Positions 1 to 7,519 of a stretch of 64,000 bases of DNA are shown in pieces. A program made the translations under genes and the position numbers. This DNA is from Cohnella hashimotonis. GTDB lineage: Bacteria; Bacillota; Bacilli; Paenibacillales; Paenibacillaceae. The notes beneath the pieces are model-generated. The model saw only the letters and a list, made by a program, of their open reading frames with translations. It was not told the origin of the DNA and did no database searches. The DNA lies in NCBI RefSeq assembly GCF_030014955.1, contig NZ_JAGRPV010000001.1, positions 1,240,001 through 1,304,000 of the forward strand, read 5' to 3'. Positions within the stretch are counted from its first letter, which is position 1; every line of letters begins with the position of its first letter.

Positions 1-292
1 TGTAAACAATGTATTGTTCAATATCCTCGCCTCCACATTTGCAAGTGCCGACTGGGAGGACCATATTATATTCGTCTACGACGTATTCCCTGGTACGTTT
101 TACGCCCTCGAAAAGATAAAGTCGCTTGCATCGAGGACATCTCCACACCTCTTCTTCAGGCCAATCGAGTACCTGCACATTATCCTTGCATGCCGTTTTC
201 CAATCTTTAAATTTAGTCACATGCATTTGAATATCATTTGGAACCGTACTGTTCGATAGTGTGTTGCCGCAGCTGCAACCGAATCTTGCCAT
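1..292 (-). CDS. Small CxCG-type cysteine-rich protein (3' partial)
   Basis: This reading frame starts at an ATG at 292 behind a good ribosome site (AAAGGTGAG) and runs off the left edge without a stop after 97 codons. The protein begins MARFGCSCGN and carries further cysteine pairs (CPRCK near residue 53, CKCGG near residue 86), so it probably binds zinc. It resembles the next gene at 339-575 in its start (CxCGN, then a basic/aromatic stretch and a CPxC/CDxC pair followed by RLY/RLW), so the two look like tandem paralogues. The local sequence is visibly AT-richer than the genes to its right. I do not recognise a named family. Small acquired proteins such as immunity proteins often look like this, but nothing here proves that. 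Confidence 0.6.
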   Translation of the reverse strand, partial: MARFGCSCGNTLSNSTVPNDIQMHVTKFKDWKTACKDNVQVLDWPEEEVWRCPRCKRLYLFEGVKRTREYVVDEYNMVLPVGTCKCGGEDIEQYIVY

Positions 293-338
293 ATTGTCTC
301 ACCTTTCTCGTCCATGTTCGTGCCTCACGAAAACCAAC

Positions 339-575
339 TTAGTCAATCGCTGGCGCATACTCTTTTGGGGGATTGTCAAAGCCATTCCAGTACACCCAAA
401 GCCTGCTACAGCTATCGCACTGAAAGAACATTTTCATCTTCAAGTAGAGTTCTTCAGCGTCAACTGCTCCTTGTAACTCGTCGAAATCAGTATCCGATAT
501 AAACATATACTGTATCTTGCATGGGATATCGCCCATACGAAGCATATTTCCGCAAGTGCATTGAATTTTGGGCAT
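339..575 (-). CDS. Small CxCG-type cysteine-rich protein, paralogue of the gene at 1-292
   Basis: This 78-residue protein has a CxCGN motif at residues 6-10 and a second pair CDSC at 53-56 followed by RLWVYW, a plausible zinc-ribbon pattern. I chose the ATG at 575 because TTAGGAGAG lies just upstream; a longer frame to 635 lacks such a site. It lies 87 bp downstream of the SNF2 helicase gene and 46 bp upstream of its paralogue, all on the same strand, so the three could be co-transcribed. Composition is AT-richer than the neighbours, which hints at acquisition. Function is unknown. Confidence 0.65.
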   Translation of the reverse strand: MPKIQCTCGNMLRMGDIPCKIQYMFISDTDFDELQGAVDAEELYLKMKMFFQCDSCSRLWVYWNGFDNPPKEYAPAID

Positions 576-662
576 GGCTTTCTCTCCTAACATCTTAATA
601 GAAGCTCTCAGTAGCCTGCAAATGAGCGCCAGCACGCTCGTCCCTGCCGGCGAAAGACCAGT

Positions 663-3600
663 CTAGTCCGTTCCGATCGACAACAGCTCCCGTATATCCG
701 CCTCGCTGAGCGAGGACAGCGACTCCGTCCCCGGGCGGATGACCTCATCGATCAAGTGGCGCTTGCGCTGCTGCAGCTCGGCCATCTTGTCTTCCACGGT
801 ACCTTGGGCGACGAGACGGATGACTTGTACGGCGCGCTGCTGACCGATCCGGTGCACGCGGTCCGCTGCCTGCTGCTCTACTGCAGGGTTCCACCAGAGG
901 TCGTACAGGATAACCGTATCTGCTCCGGTCAGATTCAACCCCGTGCCGCCCGCCTTGAGCGAAGCGAGGAACAGCTCGCGTTCCCCCGCGTTAAACCTGT
1001 CGCACAGCTCCACCCGCTCCGCTGCCGGCGTGTCGCCGTCCAGATAGAAATGGGTCATGCCTCGCGCCGCGAGCTCTCGCCGGATCATCGCCAGCATGGA
1101 CGTAAACTGGGAAAAGACGAGCGCGCGTCTGCCGGCGCTGCGGCAATCGTCCAGCAGCTCGAGCAGCTGCTCAAGCTTGGCGGAGCCCCCGGCGTAGTCT
1201 TCGACGAACAGCGCCGGATGACAGCAGAGCTGGCGCAGCCGCGTGATGCCCGCCAGGATACGGATCCGGTTGCGGTCGAGCGTATCCTGATCCAGATGCT
1301 TGAGCGTCTCGGTCCGGAGCTTGGCCAGATAGGCCGCGTACAGCTTCTTCTGCGCCGGCAGCAGCTCCGAGGCGATGACCGACTCGATCTTGTCGGGCAG
1401 CTCGCGCAGCACGTCCGACTTGAGACGCCTCAGCACGAACGGACGGATGCGATCCGACACTTCCTCGCGGGACAGCTCGGAGAACGCGCGCCGCCCCGGG
1501 AACAAGCCCGGAAATACCGCGCCGGCAATGGAGCGAAGCTCGTCCAGCGCGTTCTCGATCGGCGTACCTGTCAGCGCGAAGCGCTGCTCTGCCACGATCC
1601 GCTTGACGGCTTGGGCCGTCTGTGTCGTCTCGTTTTTGACCGCCTGCGCCTCGTCGAGGATAAGCGTGTGGAACGTCAGGCCCGCATACAGCTGGATATC
1701 CTTGCGCAGCAGCGGATAGGAGACGACGATCGCGTCGAAACGGGATGGGTCCGCCAGCGCTTCCGCGCGCTCGCTTTTTCCGCCGTCGGCAATCCGGCAC
1801 CGGATGTCCGGCGCGAACTTGCGCAGCTCGCTCTGCCAGTTGTACATGAGCGAGGCGGGGCAGACGATTAGCGCCGGCTGGCCGCGCTCGCGCATGACCG
1901 GCAGCATCGAGACGACGAAGGCGATGCTCTGCACCGTTTTGCCGAGGCCCATGTCGTCCGCCAGAATGCCGCCGAAGCGATAGTGGGCGAGCGTGCGCAT
2001 CCACTGATAGCCGTACAATTGATAATCCCGCAGCGTACCGGCGAGCGCAGTCGGGGCTGAGGCTAACGCGGCTTGGTCCGGATGGCGCAGGTCGTCGAGC
2101 AATCCTCGCAGCGCGCGCCCGTGCTTGACGACAGCCCCGCCCTCCGGCTCGAGCAGATGGAGGCCGCGGACGAGCGGCAATCGCAGCTTCCCGTCCCTAA
2201 GCTCCGATGGCAGCATGCCGGTTGTGTCGAGCAGCCTGTTGACCTCCGCGAAGTCCTGGCCGTCCAGCGGCACAAGAGCGCCGCCGGTCATGCGGTAATA
2301 AGCGCGCTTCTCCACGAGCGCCTGCAGGAGCGACTTGATCTCGGCCTCCGGTATGCCCGCGATGTCGAATTTGAATTCGAGCCAGTCGGTTCGTTCGTCC
2401 GTATCGGCCGATACCTTGACGACGACCGGATCGGGCAGCAGGCGGATGCGGACCGCGGCCGTGGCGTAGACGCCGAGCAGCGGCTCGAGCAGCGGAAGCA
2501 CCCGGTACAAAAATACGAACTCGCCTTCTTCGTCGCCGCTCATCACGTAGCCCGCTTCGGTGCGGACGAAGGCGCTGCCTTCCATGAGCTCGAGGATGCG
2601 CCGTTCGCGCTCGCCGTCCCTTACTAGGATCGGCCCGTCGTCCGAGCGCTTGGGACCGGCCGCCTCCAGCGGATTGATGACGACGGAGCCATAGTGGAAC
2701 TCCAGTCCGGCCAGCAGCCGGTCGCGCACGCGATCCAGGTACAGCTTGGCCTTCAGCGGCTCGCGGACGATCTTGTCCGACACCGCTTCGGCGATCTTCA
2801 CGCTGCCGAGCCGCATGAGCCCAGGCACGACGCGTTCCATAAAGCCGTCCGCCTGTTCGCGCGGAATGCGAACCTGCCTCACGTCGCTTACGTTCGGTGC
2901 CGCCGCCCGCCCTGTCGCTCCCGCGGCCGCCGCCGCCCGCTCGGTCCCCCGCTCTGTCGCAGACGCCGACGTCGCCGCCGGCAGCATGCGCTGGAGCTGC
3001 GCCAGCTGCGTGCAGGAGGCGCGAGGCAGCTTGACGAGCCCGTCCTCCGTCAGCACGAGCCCGTATGCCTCCAGTACGGTGACCGACTCGATGCCGCGGA
3101 CATCCAACAGGCAGCCGCCGTCCGCGTCGAACGGATCGTAGTCGATCTCATAGCGCACGGGCAGCGGCCCCTCGGCCGACGGCAAGCCCGGCAGCAGGCG
3201 CTCGCCCGTCTGCAGAGAGACGTCCGAGGCACGGCAGAGCAGTGCGTAAAGCGCCTCCCAGTCCTCCGGCGGAATCCGGAGCGTCCGCTGGCTGCGCGCG
3301 CCGCCCAAGCCCGAAGGAGACCGCACGAAAGCGACGTCGCCTCGGTTGAGACGAACGAGCTCCCGAATGATGTCATCGTCGGTCTCCGAAAAGCAGTGCA
3401 GCTCCGGATCGTAAGCGAACGTCCTGGCGATCGGATACGATTCGCCGCGCTCGACGCTGTCGAGCCAGCCTCCGATCTGCTTGACCGCATGCATCCGCCC
3501 GGATTCGGAGCCAATGCGCGCTTCGAGGCCGAGCGCAGGCTCGCGGCCGTCGTCGAGCGAGACGCAGACGAAGGCGACCGACAGCTGCTCGCGCGTCTCG

Positions 3601-4055
3601 AACCGTTTGCGAGTGCCGCTGCGCGATACGGGCTTGGACGCGAACAGTCCGATCACTCTCGCGGCCAATCCGCCTTCAGCGTCGGCGTCTTCCGCGCCGG
3701 TCTTCTCCGCGCCGGTGCGATCGGCTTCCGAAACAGCCGCAGCTTCGGGGACGCTCCCAGCCAGCCGATGCTCGAGAATCCGCAGCAGGACGGCTGCGAT
3801 ATGATTGCAATATTTATCGTAGGAAGCCAGGGAGGGGCAGGTGCAGGAGGCTGCTACGTCTGCCGTTCGCGAGATCCGGATTCCCGTCTCGTAGACGGAT
3901 TTCCCGCTTCCCTGGACGACCGCTTCGTATACGCCAGCTTCATCGTCGTAAGCGGTAAAGGTCACTTTGCCGGCTCGGGCATAGGCAAGACCACTCTCGT
4001 AGGCGATGCGGCCGCAGAGCGAACGAACGGTTTGGCGCGTGAAGGATGCGTTCAT
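663..4055 (-). CDS. SNF2-family DEAD/DEAH helicase with N-terminal SWIM zinc finger
   Basis: The 1130-residue protein has a SWIM zinc-finger pattern near residues 72-95 (CTC, then CNH), a long middle region, and a complete SNF2 ATPase. The Walker A motif (DDMGLGKT) is near residue 705, the DEAQ box near 800, the TGTPIEN motif III just after it, and the C-terminal helicase lobe (SLKAGGTGLNLT, then DRVHRIGQ) near residues 1010-1070. Such proteins are the bacterial Snf2/RapA-like ATPases that move along duplex nucleic acid; the SWIM finger is thought to aid DNA or protein binding. I prefer the ATG at 4055 (GAGGAG upstream) to the one 14 codons earlier at 4097. It is divergent from the YheC/D-like gene, with DnaA-box-like sites between them. 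Confidence 0.9.
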   Translation of the reverse strand: MNASFTRQTVRSLCGRIAYESGLAYARAGKVTFTAYDDEAGVYEAVVQGSGKSVYETGIRISRTADVAASCTCPSLASYDKYCNHIAAVLLRILEHRLAGSVPEAAAVSEADRTGAEKTGAEDADAEGGLAARVIGLFASKPVSRSGTRKRFETREQLSVAFVCVSLDDGREPALGLEARIGSESGRMHAVKQIGGWLDSVERGESYPIARTFAYDPELHCFSETDDDIIRELVRLNRGDVAFVRSPSGLGGARSQRTLRIPPEDWEALYALLCRASDVSLQTGERLLPGLPSAEGPLPVRYEIDYDPFDADGGCLLDVRGIESVTVLEAYGLVLTEDGLVKLPRASCTQLAQLQRMLPAATSASATERGTERAAAAAGATGRAAAPNVSDVRQVRIPREQADGFMERVVPGLMRLGSVKIAEAVSDKIVREPLKAKLYLDRVRDRLLAGLEFHYGSVVINPLEAAGPKRSDDGPILVRDGERERRILELMEGSAFVRTEAGYVMSGDEEGEFVFLYRVLPLLEPLLGVYATAAVRIRLLPDPVVVKVSADTDERTDWLEFKFDIAGIPEAEIKSLLQALVEKRAYYRMTGGALVPLDGQDFAEVNRLLDTTGMLPSELRDGKLRLPLVRGLHLLEPEGGAVVKHGRALRGLLDDLRHPDQAALASAPTALAGTLRDYQLYGYQWMRTLAHYRFGGILADDMGLGKTVQSIAFVVSMLPVMRERGQPALIVCPASLMYNWQSELRKFAPDIRCRIADGGKSERAEALADPSRFDAIVVSYPLLRKDIQLYAGLTFHTLILDEAQAVKNETTQTAQAVKRIVAEQRFALTGTPIENALDELRSIAGAVFPGLFPGRRAFSELSREEVSDRIRPFVLRRLKSDVLRELPDKIESVIASELLPAQKKLYAAYLAKLRTETLKHLDQDTLDRNRIRILAGITRLRQLCCHPALFVEDYAGGSAKLEQLLELLDDCRSAGRRALVFSQFTSMLAMIRRELAARGMTHFYLDGDTPAAERVELCDRFNAGERELFLASLKAGGTGLNLTGADTVILYDLWWNPAVEQQAADRVHRIGQQRAVQVIRLVAQGTVEDKMAELQQRKRHLIDEVIRPGTESLSSLSEADIRELLSIGTD

Positions 4056-4166
4056 CGGACTAAACTCCTCTTCTCGTCGCTGCCTGGCGGCAGGCAATCC
4101 AATATGTCTTCCTATGATACCAGATGCGAACCGTTTGCGGAGTGGCCCGGGTGCGGCGGCGAATGC

Positions 4167-4265
4167 TGTGAATAAAGTTGTCCAGCTTTCCCACAGCGCC
4201 CGGCTTGAGGATTCGGGCTTTGTCCACAGAACATAGGTGTTTTATTCACAGTCAGTTGTGGGTAA
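4167..4265. promoter_or_regulatory. Cluster of DnaA-box-like 9-mers
   Basis: The 336-bp divergent gap 4056-4391 contains four 9-mers one base from the DnaA box TTATCCACA: TGTGAATAA (4167-4175, reverse), TTGTCCACA (4220-4228), TTATTCACA (4242-4250) and TGTGGGTAA (4257-4265, reverse). TTTCCCACA (4187-4195) has two mismatches. Bacillus DnaA is known to bind clusters of such degenerate boxes away from oriC. No convincing promoter or gene was seen in the rest of this gap. Confidence 0.5.
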
Positions 4266-4391
4266 AAGGGCAGGTTGGCCGCTATCTTTCGCCCGCCGAC
4301 AAAAGGGCGGGTTGCCATGTCTATTCATCCAAGAGACTGCGCGGATGTCCGAGTATGCTGGTTATATACCGGCTAAAAGGAGGACTGGCGC

Positions 4392-5063
4392 ATGCATCAG
4401 CAGAACGGGCGCATGCTGGCGAGCAAATGGCTCAAAACGACGGCGCTTATGACGAACGGCTATGTGGCGCGTCACATCCCGCCTACGAGAAGATACAGCA
4501 CGGGGAATTTGAGTGCCATGCTGAACCTTTACGGCATGGTCGTCCTGAAGCCCGTCCGCGGCGCAGGAGGACACGGCTTGATCAAGGTAACGCGTGCCGG
4601 CGGAGGTTATCGGGTTCATGCGAAAAGCAGCGTTCGTTCTGTCGTCACGTTCGCGGGACTCTGCGCGCATATCGGCAGGCTCAAGGGAAGGCGCGCCTAC
4701 CTGATCCAGCGCGGCATCCGGCTGGCCACGGTCGCCGGGAGGCCGATCGATTACCGGGTCAAGCATGTAAAGACCGCAGCAGGCTGGCAAATCAGGGCGA
4801 TGGTCGGACGCGTGGCGCGCAGAGGGCTGTTTGTCACCAACCTCTGCAGGGGCGGCATGCGGGTTTCGGCCGGCCAAGGAATCGCCAGATCCCTGTCGGG
4901 GCGTCTCGTCGGGCCTAAGAAGAGCCAGATGCGCCATTTGACCCGTACGTCCACGGCACTGCTGGAGAGTCGCTTTCCGGGAATCGGGCAGTTGGGTTAC
5001 GATTACGGCATCGACCGCAGCGGGCGAATCTGGATGCTCGAGGTCAATACGCGGCCGCAGTAA
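4392..5063 (+). CDS. YheC/YheD-family ATP-grasp protein (spore-coat-associated type)
   Basis: The 223-residue protein matches the short YheC/YheD form common in Paenibacillaceae. It has a VVLKPVRGAGGHG stretch (residues 50-62), an ATP-grasp-like nucleotide-binding lysine and glycine loop, a central IDYRV motif, and a C-terminal GYDYGID...MLEVNTRPQ segment. The last part corresponds to the metal-binding Glu and Asn of ATP-grasp enzymes. In B. subtilis YheC and YheD are associated with the endospore coat; the reaction is not known. AAAGGAGG precedes the ATG at good spacing. The protein is rich in Arg and Gly. It stands alone, downstream of the DnaA-box-like cluster and 292 bp before sda. Confidence 0.8.
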   Translation: MHQQNGRMLASKWLKTTALMTNGYVARHIPPTRRYSTGNLSAMLNLYGMVVLKPVRGAGGHGLIKVTRAGGGYRVHAKSSVRSVVTFAGLCAHIGRLKGRRAYLIQRGIRLATVAGRPIDYRVKHVKTAAGWQIRAMVGRVARRGLFVTNLCRGGMRVSAGQGIARSLSGRLVGPKKSQMRHLTRTSTALLESRFPGIGQLGYDYGIDRSGRIWMLEVNTRPQ

Positions 5064-5152
5064 CGGCTAGCGCAAGACGCATATCAATTATTGGCAGCTA
5101 TCATCGCAAATTTCGCTATGAATTATTTTTATGGAAAAAACAGTATTTTGCC

Positions 5153-5289
5153 TGTGGATAAAACCATCCACATAATTCTCTACGGTCGAACACGGATAAC
5201 GGGATTTTTCAACAAAATAATCACACCTTGTACACAGCTTGGTGTGGATAGCGAGATGCTTGTCCGTCAGTTGAAGAGCATGCTATGAT
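5153..5289 (+). promoter_or_regulatory. DnaA-box array and sigma-A promoter of sda
   Basis: A perfect DnaA box (TGTGGATAA, 5153-5161) is followed by CCATCCACA (5164-5172, two mismatches), TTTTCAACA (5206-5214, two mismatches) and TGTGGATAG (5243-5251, one mismatch). Immediately downstream is a promoter with -35 TTGTCC (5260-5265), an 18-bp spacer and -10 TATGAT (5284-5289) with an extended TG. In B. subtilis, sda is a known DnaA-activated gene with several boxes upstream, so this layout fits. The rest of the gap 5064-5355 is otherwise unremarkable. Confidence 0.7.
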
Positions 5290-5355
5290 GCATCACGAAG
5301 AGCTCGCCTGGCGGGTTCCTCGTCAGATTAGCCTGCTTAAGAAAGGGTGTAGGCC

Positions 5356-5502
5356 ATGTTGCCGTTGTTGTCCGATGAGCTGCTCTTGGAAGCTTACCAA
5401 CATGCCGTCCGCTTGAAGCTGGAAAGGGAATTCGTACATCTGCTGCACGCCGAGATCCGGCGCAGACAACTGCCTATCAAGGAAGAGCGGCTTGCGAAAT
5501 AG
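5356..5502 (+). CDS. sda: Sporulation checkpoint protein Sda (KinA inhibitor)
   Basis: This 48-residue frame begins MLPLLSDELLLEAYQHA and matches the Sda helical hairpin. It keeps the LSDELL-E-Y start, the L-L-R-F turn region (KLEREFVHLL) and the EIRRR end of the second helix, and its length is close to the 46 residues of B. subtilis Sda. In B. subtilis Sda binds the dimerisation/phosphotransfer domain of KinA and blocks sporulation when DNA replication is disturbed. The start ATG has AAAGGGTG upstream. A DnaA-box array and promoter precede it and an intrinsic terminator follows, so it is a one-gene unit. The tail after residue 40 (IKEERLAK) differs from the Bacillus protein. Confidence 0.9.
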   Translation: MLPLLSDELLLEAYQHAVRLKLEREFVHLLHAEIRRRQLPIKEERLAK

Positions 5503-5527
5503 TCGCGTGCATCCCCACCATATGGAT

Positions 5528-5584
5528 GAAGGCATCCTCGCTTTTTCGGCCGTTCGAGCCGAGGGCAGGGATGCCTTCTTTATT
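5528..5584 (+). terminator. Rho-independent terminator of sda
   Basis: GAAGGCATCC (5528-5537) pairs perfectly with GGATGCCTTC (5569-5578), with an inner TCGGC/GCCGA stem, and a T-rich tail follows. The gap from here to 5784 shows no gene or other recognisable signal. Confidence 0.8.
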
Positions 5585-5784
5585 ATAAATGCGCCGTCCG
5601 ATGCGTTTAGAACTTCGAATTCGCCCCCGGTCGGAGCATCTCCGAGGCGGACCTGGACGCGCTTTGGTTAGGTCCGGCGTCTCCGCGAACAGGCCTCGTC
5701 CGCAAGCGGGATGCGTTCAGGATAAAGCCAGGCGGAACAGGGTAAATTTGTGGAGAAGTCCAAACGATTTTGTAACAATGAACC

Positions 5785-5867
5785 TTGAAATAGAAGGGTA
5801 AAGCCGATATGATTCTTTTGAGGCAAAGAGACAAATATGCCTATCTTCATTGTGGATTTTTTCACAT
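5785..5867 (+). promoter_or_regulatory. ndh promoter with downstream Rex-like operator
   Basis: A sigma-A promoter is formed by TTGAAA (5785-5790), a 17-bp spacer and TATGAT (5808-5813). About 30 bp past the expected start lies TTGTGGATTTTTTCACAT (5850-5867). It differs by two bases from the Bacillus Rex consensus TTGTGAA-N4-TTCACAA. Rex represses ndh in B. subtilis when NADH is high, so a site in the ndh leader is expected; binding here is inferred. Confidence 0.65.
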
Positions 5868-5899
5868 GTTGAACACCAAACTGGATTGGATGGGATCCC

Positions 5900-7093
5900 A
5901 TGAGCAGTATACCCAAAATCGTCATCCTAGGCGCGGGGTACGGCGGCGTTCTGACGTCGCTGCGTCTCCAAAAAGAGCTTAATTATAATGAAGCTGACGT
6001 GACACTCGTCAATAAGCATGATTATCACTATATTACAACGCATCTCCATATGCCTGCAGCCGGGACGGACCATCCGGACAACGCGCGCGTGAGCATCTCC
6101 AAGCTCATCGACGAGTTCAAGATCGACTTCGTCAAGTCGACCGTCGTGCAGATTCGTCCGCAGGACCGCAAGGTCATCCTGGAGGACGGTACATTATCCT
6201 ACGATTATCTGATTATCGCGCTGGGCGGCGAATCCGAGACGTTCGGCATTCCGGGCATGGCGGAGAATGCCTTCACGATCCGCAGCATCAACTCGGTCCG
6301 GCTTATTCGCGAGCATATCGAATATCAATTTGCCCGCTACAAGCGCGAGCCGCATCGCACGGACTATCTGACGTTCGTCGTAGGCGGCGCCGGCTTCACC
6401 GGGATCGAGTTCATCGGCGAGCTGGCCGACCGCGTGCCGGATCTGTGCAAGCAGTTCGACGTGGACCGCTCGCTCGTCAAGATCATCAACGTCGAGGCGG
6501 CGCCGACCGCGCTGCCGGGCTTCGATCCGGAGCTGGTCGAGTACGCGATGGAGGTGCTGCGCAAGAAGGGCGTCACCTTCCGCATCGGCACCGCCATCAA
6601 GGAATGCACCGCCGACGGCGTCATCGTCGGCGAAGGCGAAGAGATCAAGTCGCAGACGGTCATCTGGTCCGGTGGCGTCCGGGGCAACCGGCTGATCGAG
6701 GAAGCCGGCTTCGAGACGATGCGCGGACGCGTCAAGGTCGACGAGTATCTGCGCGCGCCGGGCCACGAGAATATCTACGTGCTCGGCGACAACTCGCTGA
6801 TGTTCAACCCGGAAGGCCGTCCTTACCCGCCTACGGCCCAGATCGCGATGCAGCAGGGCGTCAACTGCGCGCACAATCTCGTCGCTTCGATCCGCAATCA
6901 GTCGCTGCGGCCGTTCGTGTTCAGCAACAAAGGCACGGTGGCTTCGCTGGGCAAGGGCGAGGCGATCGGGATGGCGTTCGGCAAAAAATACAAAGGCCGC
7001 ACGGCAGCCTGGATCAAGAAGCTGATCGATCTTCGCTACCTGTTCATCATCGGCGGCATCCCGCTCGTGCTCCGCAAGGGCAAGTTTCTCTAA
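5900..7093 (+). CDS. ndh: Type II NADH dehydrogenase (NDH-2), NAD(P)/FAD oxidoreductase
   Basis: The 397-residue flavoprotein has an N-terminal FAD-binding GAGYGG motif (residues 11-16), a second Rossmann motif [11 protein letters not shown] near residue 155 for NADH, and the late YVLGDNSL motif (near 295) that contacts FAD. This is the domain order of membrane-surface NDH-2 enzymes, which pass electrons from NADH to menaquinone without pumping protons. The C-terminal hydrophobic/basic stretch (near 370-397) would sit on the membrane. Its length agrees with the family. The Rex-like site in its leader supports a respiratory NADH role. Its stop codon overlaps the start of the next gene (TAATG), so the two are translationally coupled. 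Confidence 0.88.
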   Translation: MSSIPKIVILGAGYGGVLTSLRLQKELNYNEADVTLVNKHDYHYITTHLHMPAAGTDHPDNARVSISKLIDEFKIDFVKSTVVQIRPQDRKVILEDGTLSYDYLIIALGGESETFGIPGMAENAFTIRSINSVRLIREHIEYQFARYKREPHRTDYLTFVVGGAGFTGIEFIGELADRVPDLCKQFDVDRSLVKIINVEAAPTALPGFDPELVEYAMEVLRKKGVTFRIGTAIKECTADGVIVGEGEEIKSQTVIWSGGVRGNRLIEEAGFETMRGRVKVDEYLRAPGHENIYVLGDNSLMFNPEGRPYPPTAQIAMQQGVNCAHNLVASIRNQSLRPFVFSNKGTVASLGKGEAIGMAFGKKYKGRTAAWIKKLIDLRYLFIIGGIPLVLRKGKFL

Positions 7094-7374
7094 TGCGGCA
7101 CTGCAGCGTGCAGGTGCGCGGGCTGCTGACGCGGGACGAGCTTGACCGGTACAATGCGCTGATGGAAGTCGGCGGGTACCTCGAGTCGCAGCAGCGTTAC
7201 GACCTGTCTGCAGTCGTGCAGGCGGAGGTGGACCTGCTTATCCAGCCGGGCATCGAGCGGCTCAAGGAAAAGGGACGCGAGCGCGACCGCATGTCGCAGG
7301 AATACCTGGAGGAACGCCGGCGCGCGGAGTGGGAAGCGCAAATGCGCGCGGCGATGGACGACGAGGACGACTAA
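7093..7374 (+). CDS. Conserved small protein coupled to ndh
   Basis: This 93-residue protein starts at the ATG that overlaps the ndh stop (TAATG), so it is probably made by re-initiation after ndh. It is highly charged. The first half is a mixed region, and the second half (residues 53-93) is a continuous Glu/Arg/Lys-rich segment likely to form one long helix ending in an acidic DDEDD tail. There is no membrane segment or signal peptide. I do not recognise a family. Position alone suggests it supports or regulates NDH-2. A strong terminator follows, so ndh and this gene form a two-gene operon. Confidence 0.75.
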   Translation: MRHCSVQVRGLLTRDELDRYNALMEVGGYLESQQRYDLSAVVQAEVDLLIQPGIERLKEKGRERDRMSQEYLEERRRAEWEAQMRAAMDDEDD

Positions 7375-7393
7375 GCGCGAGCGCGCGATTATA

Positions 7394-7434
7394 GGCAGGC
7401 CGGTTCCGATTCGATCGGAGCCGGCCTGCCTTTG
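7394..7434 (+). terminator. Rho-independent terminator of the ndh operon
   Basis: GGCAGGCCGG and TCCGAT (from 7394) pair with ATCGGA and CCGGCCTGCC (to 7430) around a TCG loop, a nearly perfect 17-bp stem followed by TTTG. Confidence 0.8.
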
Positions 7435-7519
7435 CTTTGGCCGCCGGCTTGACGAAGGCGTGCCGCAGGCTGATAATAGGCCGTACTTGCAGTCATTCTA
7501 ACGGTGAGGATGAAACCGC

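Noticed and set aside
2694..4175. A 493-codon plus-strand frame over the SNF2 gene
   Set aside because: Low-complexity Arg-rich translation, antisense to a convincing helicase gene.
4167..5251. oriC on the basis of DnaA boxes
   Set aside because: No dnaA, dnaN or AT-rich unwinding stretch is present, and the second array fits sda regulation instead.
6445..7092. Upstream extension of the small gene at 7093 into ndh
   Set aside because: The translation upstream of 7093 is the out-of-frame shadow of ndh, and the TAATG junction gives a natural start.
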